NCBI GenBank assembly: GCA_003252105.1 | Contig: QKDL01000015.1 | Location: 48,214-112,213 of the forward strand | Source of the DNA: Arcobacter sp. | GTDB taxonomy: Bacteria > Campylobacterota > Campylobacteria > Campylobacterales > Arcobacteraceae | Direction of reading: 5' to 3' | DNA length: 64,000 nt | Made by a program: the position numbers and the translations under genes | The notes under the pieces: generated by a model | The model's database searches: none | What the model saw: only the letters and a program-made list of their open reading frames with translations | What the model was told of the DNA's origin: nothing | Part shown: in pieces, positions 20,126-30,169 of the stretch | Numbering within the stretch: the stretch's first letter is position 1 | Layout of the letters: each line of letters opens with the position of its first letter

Positions 20126-22357
20126 TTATATTAGAATATCTCTGTTACCTTTAGCATTAGCTTCTGAAATAACACCTGTTAATTCTAGTTGTTCAACTAT
20201 AGTAGCAGCTCTGTTATAACCAATTCTTAGTTTTCTTTGAATATAAGAGATTGAAGTTTTTCTATCTGTTAAGACTACATCTTTTGCATCTTCGTAAAGT
20301 TCATCAAGTTCTGTTATATCTGAAGATGTATCACCTGAAGATGATGTACCTGTACCTTTATCTTTTACAAAGTTCATATCATACTCAACTTCTCTTTGGT
20401 CTTTTAAAAAGTCAACAACTTTTTCTATCTCATCCTCTTTTGACCAAGGAGCATGGATACGTACAAGACCAGAAGTCCCAGGAGGTGTAAATAACATATC
20501 TCCTCGTCCAAGTAATGATTCAGCTCCAAGTGAATCAAGGATGATTTTTGAATCAACTTTTTGACCAACTTTATATGATAATCTACTTGGAAGATTTGCT
20601 TTAATAAGTCCTGTTACAACATCTACTGATGGTCTTTGTGTTGCAACTATTAAGTGAATACCTGATGCTCTAGCCATTTGTGCTAATCTTGCAATTGAAA
20701 GTTCAACATCTTTTCCACTTGTCATCATCAAGTCAGCTAACTCATCAATTACTACAACTATATAAGGGATCTCTTCATAACCCTCTTTTTTTGCTTTTTC
20801 ATTATAGTTTTCTATATTTTTAGTTTTTGTTTGAGACATTAAAGTATATCTTCTTTCCATTTCACTAACCATATTTGATAAGGCATTTATAGCATCAGTT
20901 GGTTTAGTTATAACTGGTGTTAAAAGATGTGGAATATCATTGTACATAGAAAACTCTAACATTTTTGGGTCAATCATCACAAGTTTTAGATTATCAGGTG
21001 AATTTTTATATAAAAGTGAAAGAATCATTGCATTTATACCAACAGATTTTCCAGAACCAGTTGTTCCAGCAATTAGTAAGTGTGGAAGTTTTTTAAGGTC
21101 TGTTACAAAAGGTTTTCCAACAATATCTTTTCCTAAAATCATTGTTAAAGGTGATTTTGCATTTTGAAAGATTTCACTTTCTAAAAGCTCTTTGATATAA
21201 ATTGTTTGCATATCATCATTTGGAACTTCAATACCAACTACATCTTTCCCAGGAATTGGTGCTTGAATTCTAATAGTTTGTGCTTTTAAAGCCATCGCTA
21301 AATCATCTTGAAGGTTAAGTATTTTTGACACCTTTACATTTGGTGCAGGTTTAAACTCAAAAGTTGTTACAACAGGACCTGTATATGTTCTTACAACATC
21401 CCCTTCAATTTTAAACATAGATAGTTTTTCAAGTAAATCTTCTATTTTTCTATCTATTTGTGCTTCAGAAACTTTTGATTTTTTATCTTTTGGAGCAGCT
21501 TGGAAAAAATCTGGATGTGGTAGCTCAAAATCTTTTGGTTTTTCTGTTTTTCCTAACTCTATTTCATCTAAAAGCTTTTTATTTTCTTCTAACTCTTCAA
21601 CTATAACAGAGTGACTGGTATGCTCCTCTTCTACAACAATTTCAGCTTCTTCTTGAATATTTTCTTGTTCAATTTTTTTCTTAGTTCTAGGTTCTTTCTC
21701 AACTTCATCAATTTGGTTTATATTTATTATATTTAAGTCATCAACTTCAATATCAGCTACATTATTATCCTCTTCAATAACAATCTCTGCAACATCACCA
21801 ACCTCTTTTATACTAACTTTTTCTTCTTCTTGTGATGTTTTTCTTTCTCTTTTTCTATTTTCAATTCTTTTGGGTTTATTGATGTTTTCATTTTTTTTAA
21901 ATTCTGGAACAATTTTTTTTACATTTATATTTATATTTGCATCTTCAAAGATAATCAATGATGAAATAATAAAACCAATAATTACAAATATCCAAAGTCC
22001 AGCCATACCAATAAATGGTAACATTGATGATACTATATAGTTTCCTATCTCTCCACTATAAATACCTTTTTGAACAACTAAAGATTGGAAAATCAAAATT
22101 GTAAATAGTAGCAAAGTTGATGCTACTGATTTGATAATTAAATCTTTTTTTTCTAACTCTTTTTTAAAATTTAAAATATACAGTAGATATATAAATAAAA
22201 AAAGATAAAAATATGAAATAAATCCAAAATACATATGTGAATATTTAGCAAAAATTGAGCCTATTTTTCCTACACTTATTTTGTCACTAACAAAGGTAGA
22301 ATACTCAAAATACACTATAATAAATAGTGAAATCAGTGATAAGATTCTCTTAAATAT
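20126..22357 (-). CDS. ftsK: DNA translocase FtsK/SpoIIIE
   Basis: Walker A AGTTGSGKSVGIN, VVVIDELADLMM, C-terminal gamma domain. ORF track starts at GTG 22315; the in-frame N-terminal extension to an ATA at 22357 encodes a further TM segment (see finding), so start is uncertain. Confidence 0.9.
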   Translation of the reverse strand: MFKRILSLISLFIIVYFEYSTFVSDKISVGKIGSIFAKYSHMYFGFISYFYLFLFIYLLYILNFKKELEKKDLIIKSVASTLLLFTILIFQSLVVQKGIYSGEIGNYIVSSMLPFIGMAGLWIFVIIGFIISSLIIFEDANININVKKIVPEFKKNENINKPKRIENRKRERKTSQEEEKVSIKEVGDVAEIVIEEDNNVADIEVDDLNIININQIDEVEKEPRTKKKIEQENIQEEAEIVVEEEHTSHSVIVEELEENKKLLDEIELGKTEKPKDFELPHPDFFQAAPKDKKSKVSEAQIDRKIEDLLEKLSMFKIEGDVVRTYTGPVVTTFEFKPAPNVKVSKILNLQDDLAMALKAQTIRIQAPIPGKDVVGIEVPNDDMQTIYIKELLESEIFQNAKSPLTMILGKDIVGKPFVTDLKKLPHLLIAGTTGSGKSVGINAMILSLLYKNSPDNLKLVMIDPKMLEFSMYNDIPHLLTPVITKPTDAINALSNMVSEMERRYTLMSQTKTKNIENYNEKAKKEGYEEIPYIVVVIDELADLMMTSGKDVELSIARLAQMARASGIHLIVATQRPSVDVVTGLIKANLPSRLSYKVGQKVDSKIILDSLGAESLLGRGDMLFTPPGTSGLVRIHAPWSKEDEIEKVVDFLKDQREVEYDMNFVKDKGTGTSSSGDTSSDITELDELYEDAKDVVLTDRKTSISYIQRKLRIGYNRAATIVEQLELTGVISEANAKGNRDILI

Positions 22358-22360
22358 GAT

Positions 22361-23314
22361 TTACCCTTTTTTTAATAAATTTGAAATTTTACTTTGAAGT
22401 CTTAGCCATTGTTTATGGTCATACAAAGGGAATCCTGCCCATTGTTTTTTAGGTTCTTTTATAGATTTAGTTACCCCACCACGTGCAGCAATTGTCGTAA
22501 ATGGTGCAATTTCAAGATGTCCTGCTGTTGCACTTTGTCCACCCATAATTACATATTGATGAAGTGTAGTTGAGCCAGAAAGTCCAACTTGACCAGTTAA
22601 AATACACCCTACTCCTAATTTACAGTTATGAGCTATATGAACAAGATTATCTATTCTACAACCATTTTCAATAATAGTTGATTGGAATACAGCTCTATCA
22701 ATACAACAATTCGAACCTATCTCAACATCATTTCCAATAACTACATTACCATTTTGATATATTTTGATATATTTCCCAGCTTTTGTATTAGCAAAACCAA
22801 AACCATCACTTCCAATAACTGTTCCTGAGTGAATAATACAATCGCTACCCACTTTGCAATCTCTATAAATAGATACATTTGGATATATAATTGTGTTGTT
22901 ACCTATTTGAACATTATCACCTATAAAACAACCTGCCATAATTGTACAATTATCTCCAATTGTAGAGTCTTTCCCTAAATAAGCATTTGGCATAATAGTA
23001 GTATTTTGACCAATCTTTGGTTCATTTCCTAAAGTTTCAATTATATTTGGTGCAAAAAGCTTAGAAGTATATGCAAGTTTTACATAAGGTTCTTCACAAA
23101 TTAAAGCTATAGTATCTTTTGGAACTAAATCTTTAAATTCCTCTTTTACTAATACAGCAGCAGCATTTGTTTTTTCTAAATCTTTAACATATTTTTTGTT
23201 TTCAAGGAAGGTAAGTTGATTTTTGTCCGATTCTAAAAGTGTATTTAAACCTGTGATTTCTATTTCACTTTCGCACTCAATACCTAATACTTTTGCAATC
23301 TCTTTTAATCTCAC
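22361..23314 (-). CDS. lpxD: UDP-3-O-acylglucosamine N-acyltransferase
   Basis: Hexapeptide repeats (IGDNCTIMAGCFIGDNVQIGNNTIIYPNVSIY), GSDGFGFA, HIAHNCKLG. Confidence 0.95.
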   Translation of the reverse strand: MRLKEIAKVLGIECESEIEITGLNTLLESDKNQLTFLENKKYVKDLEKTNAAAVLVKEEFKDLVPKDTIALICEEPYVKLAYTSKLFAPNIIETLGNEPKIGQNTTIMPNAYLGKDSTIGDNCTIMAGCFIGDNVQIGNNTIIYPNVSIYRDCKVGSDCIIHSGTVIGSDGFGFANTKAGKYIKIYQNGNVVIGNDVEIGSNCCIDRAVFQSTIIENGCRIDNLVHIAHNCKLGVGCILTGQVGLSGSTTLHQYVIMGGQSATAGHLEIAPFTTIAARGGVTKSIKEPKKQWAGFPLYDHKQWLRLQSKISNLLKKG

Positions 23315-23339
23315 TTACTCTCCTTGAAGTTTTATCAAC

Positions 23340-23837
23340 TTATCTTTCTATTGCAACAACACCACTTTTTACAACTTCAAGTGGTTTGAATTTTTCCATT
23401 AGATTTGTAAAGTTTGCAATTCTATGTGGTTCATCTGTTGCAGAGATTACAATTGCATCTTCTGTTACATTTTGAATATGTCCATTATAAGCTCTTGCAA
23501 TAACATCAATATCACTTAAAGGTTGATCTATTGGTATTTTAATTAAAACTGTTTCTTTTTCGATAACATCTTGGTGTTCATTTACTTTTAAAACAGGAAT
23601 TAATTTATTTAATTGTTTTACAATTTGATCAATCACTCTTTTATCACCAGTTGTAACTATAGTCATCCTTGAATATTCAGAACCTGTTATTGGTGCAACT
23701 GTTAACGAGTCAATATTATATCCTCTAGCAGAGAATAAACCTACAATTCTAGATAATGCATTGTGTTCATTAATGACAATTACAGAGATAACCTGTCTAG
23801 TGATGATTGCATCATAATAGTGGTTAAAATTATTCAT
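23340..23837 (-). CDS. ilvN: Acetolactate synthase small subunit
   Basis: ACT domain: VISVIVINEHNALSRIVGLFSARGYNIDSLTVAPI. Confidence 0.95.
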   Translation of the reverse strand: MNNFNHYYDAIITRQVISVIVINEHNALSRIVGLFSARGYNIDSLTVAPITGSEYSRMTIVTTGDKRVIDQIVKQLNKLIPVLKVNEHQDVIEKETVLIKIPIDQPLSDIDVIARAYNGHIQNVTEDAIVISATDEPHRIANFTNLMEKFKPLEVVKSGVVAIER

Positions 23838-25524
23838 TGTTTTCTCCTAAAAGTGTCATTTCGTTTAGTGCATGTCCATTTGGAACCATTGGTAATACTA
23901 TCTCATCTCTTGATACTATTACTTCAATCATTGCAACTTTTTTCTTTTCAACTGCATCTTTTAATGCTTCATCAAACTCTTTTTTAGTTGAAACTCTATA
24001 TCCGTTTCCACCAAAAGCTTCAACTAGCATTTTAAAATCTGGCTGTGCAGTTAAATCTGTTTCTGAAAGTCTATTTTCATAAAACAGAGTTTGCCATTGT
24101 CTAACCATACCTAAGTAGTTGTTATTTAAAACGATATTAATAACAGGTAGATTGTTCTCTACACAAGTCATTAACTCTTGAATGTTCATCAAAATTGAAC
24201 CATCACCTGTAAAGTTTATAGAAACTTTATCTTTATTACCTCTAGCAACTCCCATAGCAGCTGGAAGTCCATAACCCATAGTTCCTAGACCACCAGAAGT
24301 ATTCCATTGTCTTGGATATGAAAATGGGTAAAATTGAGCTGCCCACATTTGGTGTTGCCCAACATCTGTAGAGATTATTGCATTATCACCTAAAGTTTCA
24401 CCAACTCTTTGAATAACCCATTGTGGTTTGATAACTGCATCAGAGTCATTAAATCTTAGAGGTTCTTTTTGTTTATATTCTCTTAGAAGTGAAACCCAGT
24501 TTGAAAAATCATTAAACTCCATCTCTTTTGCAGCTTCAATCATACCCTCAACTGTTACTTTTAAATCTCCAACTATTGGATAGTTAGTATGTACAAGTTT
24601 TGCAATAGAAGCAGGATCAATATCTACATGAATAACTTTTGCTTTTTTAGCAAACTCATCTAATCTTCCTGTTACCCTATCATCAAATCTAGCTCCAAGT
24701 GAAATGATACAATCAGTATCATGAGCAGCCATATTTGCTGCAAATTCACCATGCATACCTAACATACCAATTAATAAATCATCATCATGACTCAAAACAC
24801 CTCTTGCCATAAGTGTTTCTACAACAGGTATTTTTGTCATTCTTGCAAACTCTCTAATCTCATAAGAACAGTTAGATAAAATTGCTCCACCACCAACATA
24901 AAGTAATGGTTTTTTAGATTTTGCTATTGCATCCATAGCTTTTTTTAACTGTCTTTTATTGTAGTTTACAGTTGGTTTATATGTTGGTAAATTTACCTCT
25001 TTTGGATATATAAAATTTGCAACTTCAGCTGTTATGTCTTTTGGTATATCAACGTGAACTGGACCTGGTCTTCCTGTACTTGCTATATGAAAAGCCTCTT
25101 TAATGATTCTTGGTAAATCTTTAATATCTTTTACTAAATAGTTATGCTTTGTACAAGGTCTACTAATCCCTACTGCATCTATCTCTTGGAAACCATCAGT
25201 TCCTATAATAGTAGTTGGAACTTGTCCTGAGATTACAACTAAAGGAACTGAATCCATGTAAGCATCAGCTAAACCAGTAACGGCATTTGTAAAACCTGGA
25301 CCACTTGTTACAATAGCAACACCTACTTTTCCAGTTGATTTTGCATAACCTTCTGCTGCATGAATTGCTGCTTGTTCATGTCTAGTCAGAATGTGTTGAA
25401 AAAAACTCTGTTTATATATTTCATCATAGACATTCATAATAGCGCCACCAGGGTAACCAAATACTACGTCAACCCTTTCCTCTTTTAATGATTCGATAAC
25501 CATTCTTGCGCCAGTTATTTTCAT
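23830..25524 (-). CDS. ilvB: Acetolactate synthase large subunit
   Basis: VDVVFGYPGGAIMNVYDEIY, TPP motif GDGSILMNIQELMT..NN; 8-nt overlap with ilvN. Confidence 0.97.
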   Translation of the reverse strand: MKITGARMVIESLKEERVDVVFGYPGGAIMNVYDEIYKQSFFQHILTRHEQAAIHAAEGYAKSTGKVGVAIVTSGPGFTNAVTGLADAYMDSVPLVVISGQVPTTIIGTDGFQEIDAVGISRPCTKHNYLVKDIKDLPRIIKEAFHIASTGRPGPVHVDIPKDITAEVANFIYPKEVNLPTYKPTVNYNKRQLKKAMDAIAKSKKPLLYVGGGAILSNCSYEIREFARMTKIPVVETLMARGVLSHDDDLLIGMLGMHGEFAANMAAHDTDCIISLGARFDDRVTGRLDEFAKKAKVIHVDIDPASIAKLVHTNYPIVGDLKVTVEGMIEAAKEMEFNDFSNWVSLLREYKQKEPLRFNDSDAVIKPQWVIQRVGETLGDNAIISTDVGQHQMWAAQFYPFSYPRQWNTSGGLGTMGYGLPAAMGVARGNKDKVSINFTGDGSILMNIQELMTCVENNLPVINIVLNNNYLGMVRQWQTLFYENRLSETDLTAQPDFKMLVEAFGGNGYRVSTKKEFDEALKDAVEKKKVAMIEVIVSRDEIVLPMVPNGHALNEMTLLGENNE

Positions 25525-25692
25525 TGTCTCTCCCTATTATAAATTGGGTGATATTGTATAAAAAATATCATTAAGTATAGTTTAGAGTAATTTATAGTTT
25601 TTAAACATTAATATATCTTATAAAAGTTATAAATATTATAGAATTAAAATTAAGAATCATTTTAAATTTATTGATGTATATTTGATATACAA

Positions 25693-27810
25693 ATGTTTAT
25701 AAAAAGGTACGAGATGAATTATTCAGTATCAGCTAAAAAGAATGCTCAACTATTTTTGATAACAGTAGCAATTATGAATACTTTGATTGCATTTATTTTA
25801 TATTATTTTATGAAGCATAATTCTTTAGAAAACTTATATATATCCAATACTCAACTAGCCAAGCTTGAACTTACAGATACAAATGAACATATTAAAAAAG
25901 AGATTGAACACTATAAATTTTTATTAGCTACTTTAAAAGGTGGTGATTTTTTTCAAAGTTATATGAATAGCGGATTGTTAAATGATGAGTTGAAAATTTC
26001 TGTTGGAAAAATATTTGTAGATAGTGTAAAAGCAAATAAAGATATTTTTCAATTAAGGTTTATTGATAAAAATGGTCTAGAAAATATTAGAATTGATAAA
26101 AACAATGACAGTATAGGATTATCTTCAACTTTACAAGATAAAAGTAAAAGATATTATTTTGAAAAAACAAAAAGTATAAATGAAAATGAATATTATATCT
26201 CTAATTTAGATTTAAATGTTGAAAATGGAAAAATAGAGATACCTTATAAACCAACAATTAGAGTATCTACTCCTGTATATAAAAATAAGATATTTTATGG
26301 AATTTTAATTATAAATTATAATGCAAGTGATTTAGTAAATATGATTAGAAATAAATATTTATTTGATGTATATTATATGGATCATAATGGTAATTTTCTA
26401 TTACATCCAAATAGTAAAAAGAGTTGGAGTACACAACTTAACAATAATTATAAAGTAGAAGATGAAATACCAAATATTGATTTAATAATAAAAAATAGTT
26501 TCAACGATAAAAATTGGATTTATTATGCAAATAAAATATCTATAACAGATAATGAGTTTTACATAATCTACTCTATAAAAAAGAGTGTTTATTTAAAAGA
26601 ATTGAGAAAAATAAAAGAGAATATTGTAATGCTCTTTATAATAATATTTATTGTATCAATACCTGTTGTGATTATTGGAGCTTATTTTCAAGCTTTTCAA
26701 ATGAAAATATTGGAAACTTTGATTGATAATATACCTTTTCCTATTGCACTTAAAAATAGTGTTGGAAAATTTATATTAGTTAATGATTCATTAGTTAAAT
26801 TATATGGATGTGCCAAAAAAGAGGATTTAATTGGAAAGATATCTTATGATTTTGCTTTAAATAGACTTCCACATAGTGATAAAAGAAGGGATAAAATAAC
26901 TTTAAACAAAAAAAAGTTAAAGTTTGAACATGCCGTATTCTTACCCAATGATAGAAAACTTTATTTTGATACAAGATTGATAAAAATATCATTTTTAGGA
27001 TTTTTCAACAAAGATTTTATTTTAGGGATTGCTATAGATATTACAGAGTTAAAATCATTGAATTTAGAATTAGAAAAAAGAGTTGAAGAGGAAGTTTCTA
27101 ATAGAATTGAAACTGAAAAACAATTAGCTCAAAAAGCTAAACTTGCAGAGATGGGAAATATGATTGATAATATAATTCACCAATGGAAACAGCCTTTAAG
27201 TATCATCTCAATGAGTGCACAAGCAATAGAACTTGATATGGATTTAGGAAACTTTAATGAAGAAAATACTTTAGAAAAAGTAAAAATCATAAAAGATAAT
27301 TCAAATTTTATGTCTAGAACTGCAGATGATTTTAAAGCATTTTTATCACCTGATAAAAAACTAGAAATATTTGCATTAAATGATTGTATTGATTCTGTAG
27401 AAAGAATTATAAGTGAAAGAATAAAAAGACATGAGGTAAATTTGATTAAAAATATAGATTCTGATATTGAGTTAAAAGGTTATAAAAATGAATTCTCACA
27501 AGTTTTAATGAATTTTTTAAATAATGCAATTGATGAATTTATAAATGAAGAAAAAAGTTTTACTAAAAGAGATATTCAAATTAATGCTGTAAAAAAAGAT
27601 AATAAAGTAAATATTATAGTTAAAGATAGTGCAGGAGGGATTCCTCAAGAATATCTTGACAAAATATTTGAAGATAGATTTACTACAAAAGGTGATGAAG
27701 GTACAGGAATTGGCTTATCAATTTGTAGGAAAATAATTGTTGAAAGTTTTGGTGGGGAGTTAATTGCCTATAATGAGGATGCTGGTGCAGTTTTTGAAAT
27801 AACTATTTGA
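25693..27810 (+). CDS. Sensor histidine kinase (Cache-like periplasmic domain, PAS, HQWKQP H-box)
   Basis: TM-periplasmic-TM, PAS-like FPIALKNSVGKFILVNDSLVKLYG, H-box IIHQWKQPLSIISM, DSAGGIPQEYLDKIF, GTGIGLSICR. Confidence 0.9.
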   Translation: MFIKRYEMNYSVSAKKNAQLFLITVAIMNTLIAFILYYFMKHNSLENLYISNTQLAKLELTDTNEHIKKEIEHYKFLLATLKGGDFFQSYMNSGLLNDELKISVGKIFVDSVKANKDIFQLRFIDKNGLENIRIDKNNDSIGLSSTLQDKSKRYYFEKTKSINENEYYISNLDLNVENGKIEIPYKPTIRVSTPVYKNKIFYGILIINYNASDLVNMIRNKYLFDVYYMDHNGNFLLHPNSKKSWSTQLNNNYKVEDEIPNIDLIIKNSFNDKNWIYYANKISITDNEFYIIYSIKKSVYLKELRKIKENIVMLFIIIFIVSIPVVIIGAYFQAFQMKILETLIDNIPFPIALKNSVGKFILVNDSLVKLYGCAKKEDLIGKISYDFALNRLPHSDKRRDKITLNKKKLKFEHAVFLPNDRKLYFDTRLIKISFLGFFNKDFILGIAIDITELKSLNLELEKRVEEEVSNRIETEKQLAQKAKLAEMGNMIDNIIHQWKQPLSIISMSAQAIELDMDLGNFNEENTLEKVKIIKDNSNFMSRTADDFKAFLSPDKKLEIFALNDCIDSVERIISERIKRHEVNLIKNIDSDIELKGYKNEFSQVLMNFLNNAIDEFINEEKSFTKRDIQINAVKKDNKVNIIVKDSAGGIPQEYLDKIFEDRFTTKGDEGTGIGLSICRKIIVESFGGELIAYNEDAGAVFEITI

Positions 27811-27872
27811 TTTATGCACTATTTATAATGATTAAAGTAAAATAAGATTTAAATAAAGATGGAGCACAATAA

Positions 27873-28697
27873 ATGGATGTAAATGATGTAAGCAATATTA
27901 GTAATAACCTTTCTTCTTTAAATGATATATCATCAAATAGTCAGTTAGTTTCTAAATCAAATCCACAAGAAATCTCTTCTGTTGATAATAAAAAAGATTC
28001 TTTACGACTGACTATAACTGAATACAATAAAAAAAGAGATGAACTTTCAGCATCATTACAAACATTTACTCAAGGTATTGGAATAGCTACAGTAGCTCAA
28101 AATGCTTTAACAAAACAAACAGAATATCTTTCTAATATAGAAAAAAGATTAACAGATATTCAAAATAACAATACTGTAAATGATGATAAAAACAGTTATA
28201 AAAACGATTTAAATAAAGAGTTATTAAAATTTAGGGATGAGGCTTACCAAACTAAATATAAAAATGAAAAACTAATTGCTTTAGATGAGTATGAGGATAG
28301 ACCTACTATTGAAATTGATACTAAAGAGGCAAAATATTCATTAAATAAACCAAATACACCTGTTGTAGCTAATCAAATTGCTCAAACAATTAGTAGTGCT
28401 AATTTAAATGACCCACAATCTTTACAAGGTGTTATAGATACTGTTGGTTCAGGTATAGATGCTATGAAACAAGTTAAAGAAGAGTTTTCAACTTTAGAAT
28501 CAAATTTAAAACAAAATGCTAGAGATTCTATACAAGAACAAATTACTTTATCAAATCAAAACCTAAAAAACAAAGAATTGAATTTTGGTAAAGAGAGTGA
28601 TGATTTTACAAAAAATAATGTAATGTCAAATATGGGATATTTAGCAGCTTCACAAGCTAATATAGTACAAGAACAAAGTGTTAGATTATTGTCTTAA
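27873..28697 (+). CDS. Divergent flagellin-like protein
   Basis: Flagellin-like middle segment LRLTITEYNKKRDELSASLQTFTQGIGIATVAQNALTKQTEYLSNIEKRL and C-terminus NNVMSNMGYLAASQANIVQEQSVRLLS; SD GATGGAG region upstream. Confidence 0.6.
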   Translation: MDVNDVSNISNNLSSLNDISSNSQLVSKSNPQEISSVDNKKDSLRLTITEYNKKRDELSASLQTFTQGIGIATVAQNALTKQTEYLSNIEKRLTDIQNNNTVNDDKNSYKNDLNKELLKFRDEAYQTKYKNEKLIALDEYEDRPTIEIDTKEAKYSLNKPNTPVVANQIAQTISSANLNDPQSLQGVIDTVGSGIDAMKQVKEEFSTLESNLKQNARDSIQEQITLSNQNLKNKELNFGKESDDFTKNNVMSNMGYLAASQANIVQEQSVRLLS

Positions 28698-29597
28698 TTG
28701 ACAATAATTTATTGCAACTCCCTCTCTTAAACCATCATCTAAAACTATAGATTCTTTTTTTTCTAATACTTCAAATATTGTTCTATATATATAAATACCA
28801 ACTTCAATAAACTCTATTCGCCCTTTTCCTACAAGTTTGATTATTGTTTCTTGCGAAGAGTTTTTAAATATCTCTAAAGAGTTTTGTAAATCTTCAAGAT
28901 TTACTTTTGTTCCATTTACAATTGTTCTATCATAATGAAAAAAATCTTGACCAAGTTTTATTGCAGCTATAGTTGTAGGTGTGCCAGCTGTTGCTACAAA
29001 GGTAAACTCATCTAAATTTAGATTAAACTCATCTAAAAATAGTTTTATATCTTTTTTATGATTTTCAAGCTCTTTTATCAAATCATCATATGAAAGATAT
29101 TTTTGTGTAAGTGTTACAATTCCAAAATTAAAACTATGGGAAAAAAAATCATCATCAATATTTATAATAATTTCTGTTGAGCCACCGCCAATATCAAGTA
29201 AAATAAATTTTGAAGTTGGTATTTTTTCTCTTTTTAAAGCATATCTTACAGCAAGTAAAGTAAGTCTTGCTTCCTCTTCTCCATCAATTATATTAAAATG
29301 AACGCCACATTCTTTTTTAAAAAACTCTAATACTTCATCACTATTTTTAGCCAATCTCATTGCAGCAGTTGTTACACATACAGCTTTTGATGGGTCATAG
29401 TTTAATTTTTGAGCTGATCTATTAATAGCATTTATTACTCTTTGTTGAGCCTCAAGCGAGATTAAACCTGTTTGGTTTAGTCCATCAGCCATACCAACAA
29501 CTTCATTATATTCATTTATTATTTCATTGTTTAGGCAATCATAAATTAATACTCTAAAAGAGTTTGAGCCCAAATCTATAGTAGTAACTTGTGTCAT
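28686..29597 (-). CDS. Ppx/GppA family phosphatase
   Basis: TTIDLGSNSFRVLIYD, LLDIGGGSTEIII. Confidence 0.92.
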   Translation of the reverse strand: MTQVTTIDLGSNSFRVLIYDCLNNEIINEYNEVVGMADGLNQTGLISLEAQQRVINAINRSAQKLNYDPSKAVCVTTAAMRLAKNSDEVLEFFKKECGVHFNIIDGEEEARLTLLAVRYALKREKIPTSKFILLDIGGGSTEIIINIDDDFFSHSFNFGIVTLTQKYLSYDDLIKELENHKKDIKLFLDEFNLNLDEFTFVATAGTPTTIAAIKLGQDFFHYDRTIVNGTKVNLEDLQNSLEIFKNSSQETIIKLVGKGRIEFIEVGIYIYRTIFEVLEKKESIVLDDGLREGVAINYCQLRQ

Positions 29598-30154
29598 TAT
29601 GGGTGTTTGATTTTGATTTTAGAATTTAATAAATACCCTACAACTATCATAAATAATAAAACAATTTCTTCATTTATAAATCCTGTCAACCAAACAAGAT
29701 ATGAAATCCAAAGTAAAATTGCTCCAAGTGGTGTAGGAACACCAGTAAAGTATTTTTCAACTTCTCCTTCTTGAGCATTTATATTAAATTGAATAAGTCT
29801 TCTAAGTCCAGAAATTACGTAAAAAATAAAAGCAAAAATAATTAATGGTGTGTTTAATACCAACTCTTTTCCATCTATTATTGCAAAAAAGATAAACATA
29901 GTTGGAACAATAACAAAAGATAAAAAATCTGCAAAGGAGTCAAGTTGTATTCCAAACTCAGTAGATAAATTATATTTTCTTGCAATTTTACCATCAACAA
30001 TATCAAATGCACCAGCTAACCATGCAAATAAAGCACTTGCAAAAAAATTATTATGTGTTAAAAAATATATAGCAAACATTCCAGCAGCAATATTAAAAAA
30101 AGTAGCCAAATTTGCCAAGTTAAAGTGGCTGTTTTTATTAAACAAAAATGTCAT
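29597..30154 (-). CDS. CDP-alcohol phosphatidyltransferase family protein (PssA-like)
   Basis: Motif DIVDGKIARKYNLSTEFGIQLDSFAD matches DG-x2-AR-x8-G-x3-D-x3-D; hydrophobic helices. Confidence 0.85.
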   Translation of the reverse strand: MTFLFNKNSHFNLANLATFFNIAAGMFAIYFLTHNNFFASALFAWLAGAFDIVDGKIARKYNLSTEFGIQLDSFADFLSFVIVPTMFIFFAIIDGKELVLNTPLIIFAFIFYVISGLRRLIQFNINAQEGEVEKYFTGVPTPLGAILLWISYLVWLTGFINEEIVLLFMIVVGYLLNSKIKIKHP

Positions 30155-30169
30155 TAATACCCTTAAGTG

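Noticed and set aside
20251-21167. + strand ORFs inside ftsK
   Set aside because: Antisense shadows within ftsK.
25672-25692. TGTATA-TTTGA-TATACA palindrome just upstream of the kinase at 25693
   Set aside because: Short arms in very AT-rich sequence immediately before the start; chance occurrence likely.
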